Assembly (NCBI GenBank): GCA_902589965.1
Contig: CACIUX010000006.1
Coordinates: forward strand, 1-63,774
Length of the DNA: 63,774 nt
Source: an uncultured SAR86 cluster bacterium
Lineage (GTDB): Bacteria > Pseudomonadota > Gammaproteobacteria > Magnimaribacterales > AG-339-G14
Direction: 5' to 3'
The position numbers were made by a program, and so were the translations under genes. Under the pieces are notes generated by a model. That model was not told where the DNA came from, made no database searches, and was given only the letters and a program-made list of their open reading frames with translations. Below are positions 1 through 10,579 of this stretch, piece by piece. Position 1 is the stretch's first letter. The number at the start of each line of letters is the position of its first letter.

Positions 1-1
1 C

Positions 2-1573
<1,572 letters not shown>

Positions 1574-1638
1574 CTTTTGAGGTTTATACAATTTAGCATT
1601 ATCCACAAGAAATTAAGTGTTTTTTAAAGGTTTTTCTA

Positions 1639-1667
1639 TTGATTTTTTGAGAAAAACACTTTATCTT
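1639..1667 (+). promoter_or_regulatory. Predicted sigma70 promoter of nrdAB
   Basis: A -35 TTGATT (1639-1644) and a -10 TATCTT (1662-1667) are separated by 17 bp. Each matches the consensus at four of six positions. The -10 lies inside the first NrdR box, the arrangement expected for repression. The nrdA start codon is about 90 bp downstream. The call rests on motif matches alone. Confidence 0.5.
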
Positions 1668-1703
1668 GTGTTTCTAGGATCTTATAACCACAACATCTTG
1701 TGT
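1656..1703 (+). promoter_or_regulatory. Pair of NrdR boxes upstream of nrdA
   Basis: Two 16-bp sites fit the NrdR box (acaCwAtATaTwgtgt): ACACTTTATCTTGTGT at 1656-1671 and CCACAACATCTTGTGT at 1688-1703. They start 32 bp apart, three helical turns, which is the usual NrdR spacing. The first overlaps the predicted -10. In other bacteria NrdR, an ATP-cone and zinc-ribbon repressor, binds such pairs to shut down ribonucleotide reductase genes when dATP is high. nrdR itself is not in this window. Confidence 0.85.
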
Positions 1704-1761
1704 TTCATAAAGGATTATAAGCAGCCAAAAAGACTAGAAAACCAATTATTGGGGTGTTTCA

Positions 1762-4581
1762 GTGGAAGAAACAAAAGTAAGAGAACAGACAAAAAGTATA
1801 AAAGAAGCAAAGATCTCAGAGAGTATACCCCTCGATGAACTTAAGCCAGGACAACTTAGGATCATTAAAAGAAATGGAAAAGTAGTACTTTTTGATGTTT
1901 CAAAAATAGAAGTAGCAATAACAAAAGCCTTTTTAGCCGTCTACAGCAGCACTGCTGCTGCCTCCTCAAGTGTGCATCAAAAAGTTGAGGTACTATCCAA
2001 AAAAGTAGAAACAACTTTCAGGAATAGAATGCCGTCGGGAGGAACTATTCATATAGAAGAAGTGCAAGATCAAGTTGAGCTAGAGCTGATGAGGTCTGAC
2101 GAAAGTAAAGTTGCTAGGGAATATATTTTATATAGAGAAGCAAGAGCTCAAGTTAGAAAAGAAGAACTCTTAGATTCCCAAGAAGAGGTAAAAGAAGAGC
2201 CTCTGAAAGGAGTTGCAAGGATTAATAAAGTGGCAACTGAAGCTTGTGACGGACTAGATGGAACAAATCCAGATCAGATAGTTACCGAAGCAGAAAAGAA
2301 CTTATACGAAGGCGCTTCAGATGAGGAAATTAAACAAGCAATGATTCTTGCTTCTCGAGCCTTAGTTGAAAAAGAACCTAATTATACTTTTGCAACAGCA
2401 AGAATTTTATTGGATTCATTAAGATATGAAGCTCTCAGTTTCCTTGACTTAGATAAAGATGCTCTTCAAGAAGATATGAAGGATTTATATCCAAAAGCCT
2501 TATCTTCATTTATAACAAAGGGCATAGAATTGAAATTATTAAATCCAAAGCTCGCAGAGATGGATTTAGAAAAACTTGGCAGTGAAATAATGCCAGAGAG
2601 AGATAATCTGTTTACTTATCTCGGACTTCAAACACTTTATGACAGATATTTCATCCATAGCGATGAAGTTAGATTTGAATTACCTCAAGTTTTCTTTATG
2701 AGGGTGTCCATGGGCTTAGCTCTAAACGAAGAAAACAAAGAAGAAAAAGCCATAGAATTTTATAAGCTTTTATCGAGTTTCGACTATATGAGTTCTACGC
2801 CAACGTTGTTTAATTCAGGAACTCTTCATTCTCAATTGTCATCATGCTATTTAACAACTGTTCCTGATGACCTTTATGGCATCTATGGAGCAATGAGAGA
2901 TAATGCAATGCTTTCTAAGTGGGCAGGAGGCCTAGGAAATGATTGGACACCAGTTAGGGGAATGGGAGCGCACATAAAAGGAACTAATGGTAGGTCGCAA
3001 GGTGTTGTTCCTTTCTTAAAAGTTGTAAATGATACTGCTGTAGCAGTAAATCAAGGCGGAAAAAGAAAAGGTGCTGTATGCGCTTATTTAGAAACATGGC
3101 ACCTTGATATAGAAGAGTTTTTGGAACTAAGAAAAAACACAGGAGATGATAGAAGAAGAACCCACGATATGAATACTGCTAACTGGATACCTGACTTGTT
3201 CATGGAAAGGGTTATGAACAAAGAAAGCTGGACTCTTTTTTCTCCAAATGAGGCTAAAGATTTACATGACTTAACGGGTAATGAGTTTAAGGAACAGTAT
3301 GAAAAGTATGAGGAAGAGGCCAAAAAAGGAAATATAAAAGCATACAAAGAAGTTGATGCTGAAGAGCTATGGAGAAAAATAATTTCAATGCTTTTTGAGA
3401 CAGGCCATCCTTGGCTAACCTTCAAAGATGCCTGTAATTTAAGATCGCCACAACAACACACAGGTGTAATTCATTCATCTAATCTATGTACTGAAATAAC
3501 TCTTAATACATCTCAGGATGAAATTGCAGTATGTAACTTAGGTTCAGTAAATTTAAAAAATCATTTAGATAAAGATAACAACCTCGATAAAGAAAAACTT
3601 CAGAAAACAATATCAACTGCTATAAGGATGTTAGATAACGTAATAGATATTAATTATTACGCAGTTCCGCAAGCTGAAAACTCTAACTTTAAACATAGAC
3701 CAATAGGTCTTGGGATAATGGGTTTTCAAGACATCCTACAAATAAAAAAAATACCCTACTCTTCAGACGAAGCAGTTGAGTTAGCAGATGACTCAATGGA
3801 AACAGTCAGCTATTTTGCTATTGAGGCCTCGTCTGACCTCGCAAAAGAGAGAGGATCTTATAGTTCTTATGAAGGATCTTTATGGAGTCAGGGTATATTT
3901 CCTATCGATTCAATATCTATCTTAAAAGAACATAGAACAGAAGGATTTCTCGATCAAAATGAAGAGAGAAAAATGGACTGGGATACACTGAAAGAAAAGG
4001 TCAAAAGACAAGGCATAAGAAATTCAAATGTGATGGCAATTGCTCCAACAGCAACAATTGCAAACATTACTGGAGTCACTCAGTCGATAGAACCAACCTA
4101 TTCAAATCTTTTTGTTAAATCAAATTTATCAGGGGAATTTACTGTAATAAATGAAAATTTAGTCAATGCATTGAAAGAAATAGATATGTGGGATGAGGTA
4201 ATGGTTTATGACCTTAAAAACTTAAATGGTAGCCTCGAAACAATTAGCAGGGTACCTGATGAAATAAAGAGAATTTTTGCAACATCTTTTGAAATTGAAC
4301 CTAAATGGCTTATCGAGTCTGCGAGTAGAAGACAAAAATGGATAGATCAAAGTCAATCTCTAAACCTTTATGTTGCTGAACCAAACGGAAAGAAACTAGA
4401 TGTTATGTATAAGATGGCTTGGTTGAGAGGTCTAAAGACAACCTATTATTTGAGATCTAAGGGAGCAACAACATCAGAGAAATCTACTATATCGAATTCA
4501 GAATTGAATAAAGTTCAAGCTGCAGTTGCAGTAAACAATCCAAGCACTATTGATGATGAAGAGTGCGAAGCTTGCCAATAA
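1762..4581 (+). CDS. nrdA: Ribonucleoside-diphosphate reductase, alpha (large) subunit
   Basis: Class I ribonucleotide reductase catalytic subunit, which reduces NDPs to dNDPs with the NrdB radical subunit. One ATP-cone spans about residues 31-135 (allosteric activity site). Cys362 (SSCYL) and Cys591 (AVCNLGSVNL) are the expected redox pair. Cys576 in NLCTEI is the thiyl-radical cysteine with its neighbouring Asn and Glu. The C terminus ends in CEACQ (Cys935 and Cys938), the swinging-arm pair that is re-reduced by thioredoxin or glutaredoxin. The 939-aa length fits proteobacterial NrdA with a single cone. The start is GTG at 1762, with only a G-rich stretch upstream. The TAA is 12 bp before nrdB, so the two form an operon under the NrdR boxes. 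Confidence 0.95.
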   Translation: MEETKVREQTKSIKEAKISESIPLDELKPGQLRIIKRNGKVVLFDVSKIEVAITKAFLAVYSSTAAASSSVHQKVEVLSKKVETTFRNRMPSGGTIHIEEVQDQVELELMRSDESKVAREYILYREARAQVRKEELLDSQEEVKEEPLKGVARINKVATEACDGLDGTNPDQIVTEAEKNLYEGASDEEIKQAMILASRALVEKEPNYTFATARILLDSLRYEALSFLDLDKDALQEDMKDLYPKALSSFITKGIELKLLNPKLAEMDLEKLGSEIMPERDNLFTYLGLQTLYDRYFIHSDEVRFELPQVFFMRVSMGLALNEENKEEKAIEFYKLLSSFDYMSSTPTLFNSGTLHSQLSSCYLTTVPDDLYGIYGAMRDNAMLSKWAGGLGNDWTPVRGMGAHIKGTNGRSQGVVPFLKVVNDTAVAVNQGGKRKGAVCAYLETWHLDIEEFLELRKNTGDDRRRTHDMNTANWIPDLFMERVMNKESWTLFSPNEAKDLHDLTGNEFKEQYEKYEEEAKKGNIKAYKEVDAEELWRKIISMLFETGHPWLTFKDACNLRSPQQHTGVIHSSNLCTEITLNTSQDEIAVCNLGSVNLKNHLDKDNNLDKEKLQKTISTAIRMLDNVIDINYYAVPQAENSNFKHRPIGLGIMGFQDILQIKKIPYSSDEAVELADDSMETVSYFAIEASSDLAKERGSYSSYEGSLWSQGIFPIDSISILKEHRTEGFLDQNEERKMDWDTLKEKVKRQGIRNSNVMAIAPTATIANITGVTQSIEPTYSNLFVKSNLSGEFTVINENLVNALKEIDMWDEVMVYDLKNLNGSLETISRVPDEIKRIFATSFEIEPKWLIESASRRQKWIDQSQSLNLYVAEPNGKKLDVMYKMAWLRGLKTTYYLRSKGATTSEKSTISNSELNKVQAAVAVNNPSTIDDEECEACQ

Positions 4582-4593
4582 AAGGAGGTATTT

Positions 4594-5787
4594 ATGCTTA
4601 GTTGGGATGATTTTGAAGAAAAGGAAGTGAAACCACTTCCACAAACGGAAAATAAGAGTCCTCTAAAAGAGGAGTCAAGTAAGTCTGTTTCTAATGATGA
4701 AACAATTAGAGTTGCTTCACTCGATGATCTTGATATTGAAGCAGGATTAGAGGACCTAGAAGGAGCATCATCGCGTGTGGATGTTGATCAAAAACAAATG
4801 ATTAACTGTAGAGCAGATGTAAATCAACTTGTGCCATTCAAATACGACTGGGCCTGGCAAAAATATCTCGATGGTAGTGCCAATCACTGGATGCCGCAAG
4901 AAATTAATATGACTGCTGACGTAGCTTTATGGAAAAGTAAGGATGGTCTTTCAGAGCAGGAAAGAATGATTGTCATGAGAAATCTAGGTTTTTTCTCAAC
5001 AGCAGATTCACTTGTTGCTAATAATATTGTTTTGTCTGTGTACAAACATATTACCAATCCTGAATGCAGACAATACCTTTTGAGACAAGCATTGGAAGAA
5101 GCAATTCATACTCATGCTTATCAATACGTCATTGAATCCTTAGGTATGGATGAAGGAGAAATATTTAATATGTATAGAGAAGTTCCATCCGTTGCAAAAA
5201 AAGCCGCGTGGGCCCTCCCTTTTACTCAATCCTTATCAAATCCTGACTTCAAAACAGGGACAACTGAAGACGATAAAATTCTTTTAAGAAACTTAATTGC
5301 ATTCTATTGTGTTCTAGAAGGCATTTTCTTTTACTGTGGATTTACACAAATTCTCTCCATGGGTAATAGAAACAAAATGACAGGCACGAGCGAGCAATTC
5401 CAATATATTCTTAGAGACGAGTCCATGCATGTAAATTTTGGAATAGATATGATCAATCAAATAAAAATTGAGAATCCAGAGCTTTGGGATGAAGAAATGC
5501 AATCAACTGCTCGAGAGATGATTCTTCAAGGGACTCAACTAGAAATTGAGTATGCTGAAGATACCATGCCTAATGGAATCCTTGGCATGAGCGCTGAAAG
5601 TATGACGGAATATCTAAAATTCATAGCAAATAGAAGGCTTACTCAAATTGGTTTGGAGGAAGCTTTTCTTAAGGCCTCAAATCCATTTCCCTGGATGTCC
5701 GAAATCATGGACCTTAGAAAAGAGAAAAACTTCTTCGAAACTAGAGTTATTGAATACCAAACTGGCGGCGCACTCTCCTGGGATTAA
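4594..5787 (+). CDS. nrdB: Ribonucleoside-diphosphate reductase, beta (small) subunit
   Basis: Makes and holds the radical used by NrdA. Residues corresponding to the E. coli di-iron and tyrosyl site are visible with identical spacing: Asp138, Glu169, His172 and the radical Tyr176 (E-x-I-H-x3-Y). The second ligand set includes DESMHVNFG. The first ~75 residues are an acidic, low-complexity extension beginning [11 protein letters not shown], before the ferritin-like fold. A strong ribosome site, AAGGAGGT, precedes the ATG. Because the tyrosine is present, this looks like a conventional tyrosyl-radical class Ia enzyme and not an Ic type. Confidence 0.95.
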   Translation: MLSWDDFEEKEVKPLPQTENKSPLKEESSKSVSNDETIRVASLDDLDIEAGLEDLEGASSRVDVDQKQMINCRADVNQLVPFKYDWAWQKYLDGSANHWMPQEINMTADVALWKSKDGLSEQERMIVMRNLGFFSTADSLVANNIVLSVYKHITNPECRQYLLRQALEEAIHTHAYQYVIESLGMDEGEIFNMYREVPSVAKKAAWALPFTQSLSNPDFKTGTTEDDKILLRNLIAFYCVLEGIFFYCGFTQILSMGNRNKMTGTSEQFQYILRDESMHVNFGIDMINQIKIENPELWDEEMQSTAREMILQGTQLEIEYAEDTMPNGILGMSAESMTEYLKFIANRRLTQIGLEEAFLKASNPFPWMSEIMDLRKEKNFFETRVIEYQTGGALSWD

Positions 5788-5801
5788 GCCGCTTGAAGTG
5801 A

Positions 5802-5842
5802 CTTGTGACACCTAAAATAATTGCTCATAGAGGTGTCACAAG
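5802..5842 (+). repeat. Perfect 12-bp inverted repeat over the glycerophosphodiesterase start codon
   Basis: CTTGTGACACCT (5802-5813) is exactly complementary to AGGTGTCACAAG (5831-5842), with a 17-nt loop. The left arm contains the GTG start codon of the downstream gene (5805-5807). The right arm lies in codons for the conserved His-Arg-Gly region. No U-run follows, so it is not a normal intrinsic terminator. In mRNA it would pair the start codon; in DNA it could be an operator. Confidence 0.7.
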
Positions 5843-6506
5843 GAACGATCAAGAAAATACCCTTCCTGCATTCCATCAAGCCTTTTCAGAAGGAGCTGAT
5901 GGCTTAGAAATTGACGTAAGACTATCAAAAGATGAAAAACCTATTATTTTTCATGATGAAGATACATCGAGACTGTTCAAAAAGAATCTAGAAATAAAAA
6001 ATACAACTTTCTTTGAACTTGAGGCTCTCGGAAATAATGAAAATCGAATCCCTCTTCTTGATGAGGTGTTAGATTTCTTACCTCAAAATAAAGAATGCTT
6101 TGTTGAGATAAAATCAGATGCTAATACCGTCCCATTTTTAGATAAGCTGAGGATAGAAAAAAAGAACATAACTTTTTTGTCTTTCGATAAAAATGTTGTA
6201 TTAGCTTTAAAAAAAAGATTCCCTAATAAATTAGTGTTTCAGAGTTTTCATATGCTACAGATTGAGAGGTACGGGATAAAAAAAATTTTAGAGTTTTACA
6301 AAAAAGGTAATTCGGATGGATTATCAATCGATATTAGAGGCCTTTCGAATAAAACAATCGATAAAATTCTTGAGAAGAAAATAGATTTGATTATATGGAC
6401 CTTAAATTCAATGGAAAGATTAAAGGAATTAAGTAAAAAAAATATACGAGCCATAATCACTGACGAAGTAAAAGACTTTGCAGACTTTTTGAAGAGAAAG
6501 ACTTAA
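5805..6506 (+). CDS. ugpQ: Glycerophosphodiester phosphodiesterase
   Basis: Hydrolyses glycerophosphodiesters from phospholipid breakdown to an alcohol and glycerol 3-phosphate. The GDPD signature is clear: AHRG near residue 8, ENTLPAF, GADGLEIDVRLSKD, FHDE and, late, a TLNS/ITDEV segment. There is no signal peptide, so it is cytosolic and closer to UgpQ than to periplasmic GlpQ. The start is GTG at 5805; an in-frame TGA at 5799-5801 excludes an earlier one. It begins 17 bp after nrdB and is probably co-transcribed with it. The start codon is buried in a perfect inverted repeat, suggesting translational control. It ends convergently 28 bp from the SDR gene. Confidence 0.88.
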   Translation: MTPKIIAHRGVTRNDQENTLPAFHQAFSEGADGLEIDVRLSKDEKPIIFHDEDTSRLFKKNLEIKNTTFFELEALGNNENRIPLLDEVLDFLPQNKECFVEIKSDANTVPFLDKLRIEKKNITFLSFDKNVVLALKKRFPNKLVFQSFHMLQIERYGIKKILEFYKKGNSDGLSIDIRGLSNKTIDKILEKKIDLIIWTLNSMERLKELSKKNIRAIITDEVKDFADFLKRKT

Positions 6507-6534
6507 GTTTTCTAACTAATTTTGTACTAGAAGA

Positions 6535-7443
6535 TCAACCTTTTTGAATCAATTCAAAGATTTTCATAGATTGATCGCCTCCTTGAAAACAAAGTTTTGC
6601 ATCTTTCATGTTTGAGATTTGATCCCAATTATCGGCGATGTTTTCGGCATCCATTTTGTCTGCGGTACCAAGATTTACACCGATAGTTTCATGGATCATA
6701 ACTCTTGCAAACACGCCTGCTCCTGCAGCCATAATAACTCCTGTTGGAGCATCTTCAGAAACCATATAGGTCACAGCGGGAGTTACATACTGAGGCTCGA
6801 GTCTCTCAAGAACTTCCCCTGGCATTAACTCCTCGGTCATTCTCGTTGCTGCGACAGGCGCCAAAGCATTACATTTAATATTGTATTTTGCCCCTTCAAG
6901 TTTAAGAGTATTCATCAATCCAACAACTCCCATTTTCGCGGCACCGTAATTAGTTTGACCAAAATTTCCGTAAAGTCCACTGGAGGAAGAAGTCATGACA
7001 ATCCTCCCGTAGTTTTGTTCTTTCATTATTTCCCAAACCGCCTTAGTACAATTCACAGAGCCCATAAGGTGGACTTCCATAACCATTCTAAAATCTTCAT
7101 CTTCTACTTTAGAAAAGCTTTTATCTCTTAAAATTCCTGCATTATTAACAAGAATATCGATACGGCCATAAGCATCCATGGCCTGTTGCACCATCTCTTT
7201 GACTTGATTTATATCAGTAACGCTAGCTCCATTAGCAATAGCCTCGCCTCCAGCTGCTTTAATTTCTTCAACAACTTTTTCTGCCGCAGAAGATGATCCC
7301 TCAGAAGCACCATCCACACTTCCGCCCAAATCATTAACTACTACTTTTGCACCCCTAGATGCTAAATCTAAAGCATGCGATCTACCTAAGCCTCCGCCGG
7401 CACCTGTTACTATTGCTACTTTGTCATCAAACCTTATGGACAT
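6535..7443 (-). CDS. Short-chain dehydrogenase of the peroxisomal-MFE-2 hydroxyacyl-CoA type
   Basis: NAD(P)-dependent SDR of 302 aa. The cofactor motif TGAGGGLGRSHAL lies near residues 14-26, then NNAG, a catalytic serine in TSSSSG, and YGAAK with the catalytic Tyr and Lys. The N-terminal DLGGSVDG segment and the C-terminal extension resemble the (3R)-hydroxyacyl-CoA dehydrogenase domain of multifunctional enzyme type 2 (17-beta-HSD type 4 group). A role in oxidising hydroxyacyl-CoA or steroid-like substrates is inferred from the family. It is divergent, by 72 bp, from the thiolase-like gene, which supports a lipid or acyl-CoA role. The exact substrate cannot be told. Confidence 0.82.
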   Translation of the reverse strand: MSIRFDDKVAIVTGAGGGLGRSHALDLASRGAKVVVNDLGGSVDGASEGSSSAAEKVVEEIKAAGGEAIANGASVTDINQVKEMVQQAMDAYGRIDILVNNAGILRDKSFSKVEDEDFRMVMEVHLMGSVNCTKAVWEIMKEQNYGRIVMTSSSSGLYGNFGQTNYGAAKMGVVGLMNTLKLEGAKYNIKCNALAPVAATRMTEELMPGEVLERLEPQYVTPAVTYMVSEDAPTGVIMAAGAGVFARVMIHETIGVNLGTADKMDAENIADNWDQISNMKDAKLCFQGGDQSMKIFELIQKG

Positions 7444-7515
7444 TAGAACTCCTTTCGATAAAATAATTTTTTTGAATGCGTAATCTTACCCTTTGTTAGC
7501 CTTCATTCAAACCTA

Positions 7516-9051
7516 ATGACAAAAAGAAAATCTGATCTTGATCTCTCGCCTGTTTTTATTGGTATTGGCGACTTTGTCGATAAGAATACTTTGGAAAAAT
7601 CCCTTAATCCGCTAGAACTTTTTTCCCTTACAGCAAGAAAAGCTTTAGCTGACACCCAAATTGAAAATTTACATGAACACATAGACTATGTGGGAACCGT
7701 CAGGCTTTCAGTAGATTATCCCACAGCAACTAATCAGGATAGCTTTGGCTACAAAAATATATCTCATTCTATTGCTAACAAACTGAACATAAAGGCTAAA
7801 GAATTTGTTTATACGTCCATGGGTGGAAATGCTCCGCAGGTTCTTATAGAGGATGCTGCTAAAAATATACTCTCAGGAGATATTAATTGTGCTTTGTTGA
7901 GTGGAGGTGAGACCCTTAAAACAATGATAGACATTTTAAAATCTGGAGAGAGCCTTGATTGGTACGACGATCCAAAAACAAGACCTCGAGAGATAGGAGA
8001 AAATGAACTTGGATTTAATGATTATGAAAAAAATCACAAAATGGACTTGCCTACTAATGTTTATCCTCTTTTTGCACAAGCTTTAAGAAAGGAACAAAAC
8101 AAGACTGCAGATGAACATCTGAGAGATTGTGCTCATTTATTTTCGAAGTTCTCAAAGATTGCCGCAGAAAATCCTTATTCTTGGTTTCAAACTTATAGAT
8201 CTCCAGAAGATATCTCTGAAGTATCGCAAAGTAATAGATACGTAGGTTATCCTTACACAAAATACCTCAACTCAGTTATTAGAGTAAATATGGGGTCATC
8301 TTTGGTTTTGACTTCATACGGTTACGCAAAAAAATTAGGAATTCCTGAAAATAAATGCATCTTTCTTACAGGCTTATCAATTGCCAATGATGTATGGAAT
8401 GTATCAGAAAGGCCGTCCCTTACTGATTCACCTGCCATAAAATTTTGTACTTCAAGTGTCTTTAACCAAAGCAACACCGATTTGGAAGATTATAAATATT
8501 TTGATATTTATTCTTGTTTTCCATCTGCCGTCCAAGTTGCTATGAAAGAAATTGGAATAAATGATGATTTTGAAAGACCATTAACAGTAACCGGAGGTTT
8601 GCCCTATTTTGGAGGACCAGGAAATAGTTACACGATAATGTCTACATCAGAAATGGTAAGAAAATTACGTTCTGATCCTGGTAAAGGTTTGTTAACAGCT
8701 AATAGTTGGTTTTTAACTAAACATGCTGCCATGACTCTTTCTTCATCCAAGCCTGAAGAGAGGTTATCTTTAGAAAAGAGTAATTCCATTCAAAATGAAA
8801 TAAATTCAACGAAAATTAAAAACTTGGTAGAACAAGCAAATGGTGATGGAAAAATTGATACCTACACAATAATTAATGGAAGAAAAAAACTAGAATGTGC
8901 AATAATTATTGGCACTCTAGAGAATGGCTCTAGATTTTTAGCTAATTCATCAGATGATCAAGACCTTGCAAGCATTCTTGATAAGGATCTTTTAGATCTT
9001 CCTGTAAAAGTTGAACATAAAAACAATAAAAATTACTTTAAATTAATATGA
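7516..9051 (+). CDS. Thiolase-like protein (TLP1 type) lacking the nucleophilic cysteine
   Basis: A 511-aa thiolase-fold protein with an extra C-terminal domain of roughly 100 residues, as in the TLP1 group (often annotated acetyl-CoA acetyltransferase). Where thiolases have the acyl-accepting Cys, this protein reads TSMGGNAPQVLIEDAA. The later His loop is replaced by FGGPGNSYTIM. It is therefore unlikely to perform classical thiolysis. CoA-ester binding is inferred from the fold. The next gene, malate dehydrogenase, overlaps it by 4 bp (ATGA), so the two are translationally coupled. The ATG start lacks a clear Shine-Dalgarno. Fold confidence is high; function is unknown. Confidence 0.8.
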   Translation: MTKRKSDLDLSPVFIGIGDFVDKNTLEKSLNPLELFSLTARKALADTQIENLHEHIDYVGTVRLSVDYPTATNQDSFGYKNISHSIANKLNIKAKEFVYTSMGGNAPQVLIEDAAKNILSGDINCALLSGGETLKTMIDILKSGESLDWYDDPKTRPREIGENELGFNDYEKNHKMDLPTNVYPLFAQALRKEQNKTADEHLRDCAHLFSKFSKIAAENPYSWFQTYRSPEDISEVSQSNRYVGYPYTKYLNSVIRVNMGSSLVLTSYGYAKKLGIPENKCIFLTGLSIANDVWNVSERPSLTDSPAIKFCTSSVFNQSNTDLEDYKYFDIYSCFPSAVQVAMKEIGINDDFERPLTVTGGLPYFGGPGNSYTIMSTSEMVRKLRSDPGKGLLTANSWFLTKHAAMTLSSSKPEERLSLEKSNSIQNEINSTKIKNLVEQANGDGKIDTYTIINGRKKLECAIIIGTLENGSRFLANSSDDQDLASILDKDLLDLPVKVEHKNNKNYFKLI

Positions 9052-10043
9052 AAGAAATAAACGTACTAGTTACTGGAGCTGCAGGTCAGATCTCTTATTC
9101 TTTACTTCCTAGGTTAATCAGTGGAGAAACCTTTGGTCCAAATACAAAGGTAAACCTAAAGTTAGTCGAAATTCCTCCAGTGTTAGATAAATTACAAGGA
9201 ACCGTTTTAGAGCTTGAGGATTGTGGATTTTCAAATTGTGGATCGATTATGTCTACGTCTGATATTAATGAAGCAGCTGAGGATTGTGACTGGGCTTTGC
9301 TAGTGGGTAGTATTCCTAGAGGGATAACAATTAACGGTAAAAAGATTGAAGAAAGAGGTGATCTTTTACACGTTAATGGAGGTATTTTCACAGATCAAGG
9401 GAATGCCATTGGAACTAAAGGAAAAAAAGACGCAAAAATTCTTGTTGTTGGAAATCCTGCAAATACCAATGCGCTTATTGGAAAATCTAACTCGAATAAT
9501 AACTCTCAGTTGTGGATGGCAATGACCGCATTGGATGCAAATAGAGCAAAAGCTCAGGTTTCTATCAGAACTAATCGATCCATAGAGGATATAAAAGGAA
9601 TGACTATATGGGGAAACCACAGTCCAACTATGTATCCCGATCTAGATAATGCATCTATTGATGGGAAATCAGTTTCAGAGATCATAAATGATAACAACTG
9701 GATAGAGAATGACTTCTTAGTCAGAGTCCAACAAAGGGGAAAAGAAATCATAGATGCTAGAGGAGCTTCTTCAGCAGCATCTGCTGCAAATGCTGCAATA
9801 GATACCGTGAAAAATGTAGAAAATGATACAGAGGAAGGCACCTGGTTCAGTGCTGCTGTTGCATCTGATGGGAGTTATGGTGTCCCTGAAGGACTGATAT
9901 TTGGTTATCCACTCAGAACGGAAAATGGAAAAGTCGAAATCGTTCAAGATCTTGAACTGAATGACTACGCAAAAGCAAAAATTGAAATTACCACTAATGA
10001 GCTCTTAGAAGAGAAAGAAGAAGTAAAAGACCTTATAGCCTAA
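9048..10043 (+). CDS. mdh: Malate dehydrogenase (NAD-dependent, cytosolic type)
   Basis: Interconverts malate and oxaloacetate in the TCA cycle. The N-terminal NAD motif is TGAAGQISYSLL. GNPANTNA, the substrate-binding arginines (GSIPRG, LDANRAK) and the catalytic His in IWGNHSPTMYPD are all visible. Length (331 aa) and motifs match the cytosolic-type MDH group rather than the E. coli type. The 4-bp overlap with the thiolase-like gene implies one transcript. sdhCDAB and sucCD, the neighbouring TCA steps, are elsewhere in the window. It ends directly against the convergent small membrane gene. Confidence 0.94.
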   Translation: MKEINVLVTGAAGQISYSLLPRLISGETFGPNTKVNLKLVEIPPVLDKLQGTVLELEDCGFSNCGSIMSTSDINEAAEDCDWALLVGSIPRGITINGKKIEERGDLLHVNGGIFTDQGNAIGTKGKKDAKILVVGNPANTNALIGKSNSNNNSQLWMAMTALDANRAKAQVSIRTNRSIEDIKGMTIWGNHSPTMYPDLDNASIDGKSVSEIINDNNWIENDFLVRVQQRGKEIIDARGASSAASAANAAIDTVKNVENDTEEGTWFSAAVASDGSYGVPEGLIFGYPLRTENGKVEIVQDLELNDYAKAKIEITTNELLEEKEEVKDLIA

Positions 10044-10310
10044 TTATTTTTTTCTTATTATCAGACCAATTAAAAGAATTGAAGCTAAAGCAATGATTCC
10101 TTCTTCGCCTAAGGCTTTTAAAGCAGATGATAAGTTTTGAAATACTTGACCAAAAAACGGTGTTTCCGGTCCAAAAATAACTCCAAAGAGAACCGAAACA
10201 GCTACAAATAGAGCTAATATTTCCGTAAACCTAAAAAGAAACTTCCTTATTTTTTTTATTTTAGGAACTTTTAAGCTATCGATTGGTTTTTTTATTTTGA
10301 AATTACGCAT
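10044..10310 (-). CDS. Small membrane protein, paralogue of the upstream 72-aa protein
   Basis: I do not recognise a named family. The 88-aa product has a basic N terminus (KIKKPIDSLKVPKIKKIRK) followed by two hydrophobic segments at about residues 31-48 and 69-86. The C-terminal half aligns residue by residue with the protein encoded just upstream: both have FG-x(3-4)-FFG, then a stretch ending ALG/TLG-x2-GI. This points to tandem duplication and divergence. The ATG is only 8 nt after a terminator-like hairpin and has no ribosome site, so expression may depend on readthrough or on the hairpin being open. Confidence 0.6.
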   Translation of the reverse strand: MRNFKIKKPIDSLKVPKIKKIRKFLFRFTEILALFVAVSVLFGVIFGPETPFFGQVFQNLSSALKALGEEGIIALASILLIGLIIRKK

Positions 10311-10318
10311 CGAATTTA

Positions 10319-10347
10319 AAAACTAGGGGAAGTTATCCCCTAGTTTT
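10319..10347 (-). terminator. Intrinsic terminator between the two small membrane genes
   Basis: A perfect 12-bp stem (AAAACTAGGGGA with TCCCCTAGTTTT) and a 5-nt loop lie 13 bp after the 72-aa gene on the minus strand, with a run of five T at the end of the stem. This fits a rho-independent terminator. The next gene starts only 8 nt beyond it, so it could also act as an attenuator or start-site hairpin for that gene. Confidence 0.75.
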
Positions 10348-10360
10348 ATTAAAGCATTTA

Positions 10361-10579
10361 TTATCGAAGTAAATTGATAAGAATTGCTGCAACAAGAAGA
10401 CCTACAATACCGTTGTCACCAAGAGTTTGAACAACAGCTAATAGGTTTCCTAGCACTTCTCCGAAGAACCAAGATTCTCCAAAAACAATACCAGCAACTA
10501 CTCCTAAGGCAATTACTCCAATTAAAATACCAGTAAGACCTTTTACAAGATCACCGATCATCTTAAATGCATTTTCCAT
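10361..10579 (-). CDS. Small two-helix membrane protein
   Basis: Unnamed 72-aa protein. Residues about 13-32 and 51-70 are hydrophobic and glycine-rich. Between them is FGESWFFGEVLGNLLAVVQ, closely paralleled in the downstream 88-aa protein. I chose the ATG at 10579 because GGGGGA lies 5 nt upstream of it; an in-frame ATG at 10591 would overlap that site and add four residues. The short length, paired hydrophobic helices and duplication suggest an oligomeric membrane protein. No function can be assigned. It is followed by a strong terminator. Confidence 0.6.
   Translation of the reverse strand: MENAFKMIGDLVKGLTGILIGVIALGVVAGIVFGESWFFGEVLGNLLAVVQTLGDNGIVGLLVAAILINLLR

Noticed and set aside
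1617-1838. A 73-codon frame overlapping the nrdA promoter and start
   Set aside because: It runs through the NrdR boxes and out of frame into nrdA, has no ribosome site and resembles no protein.
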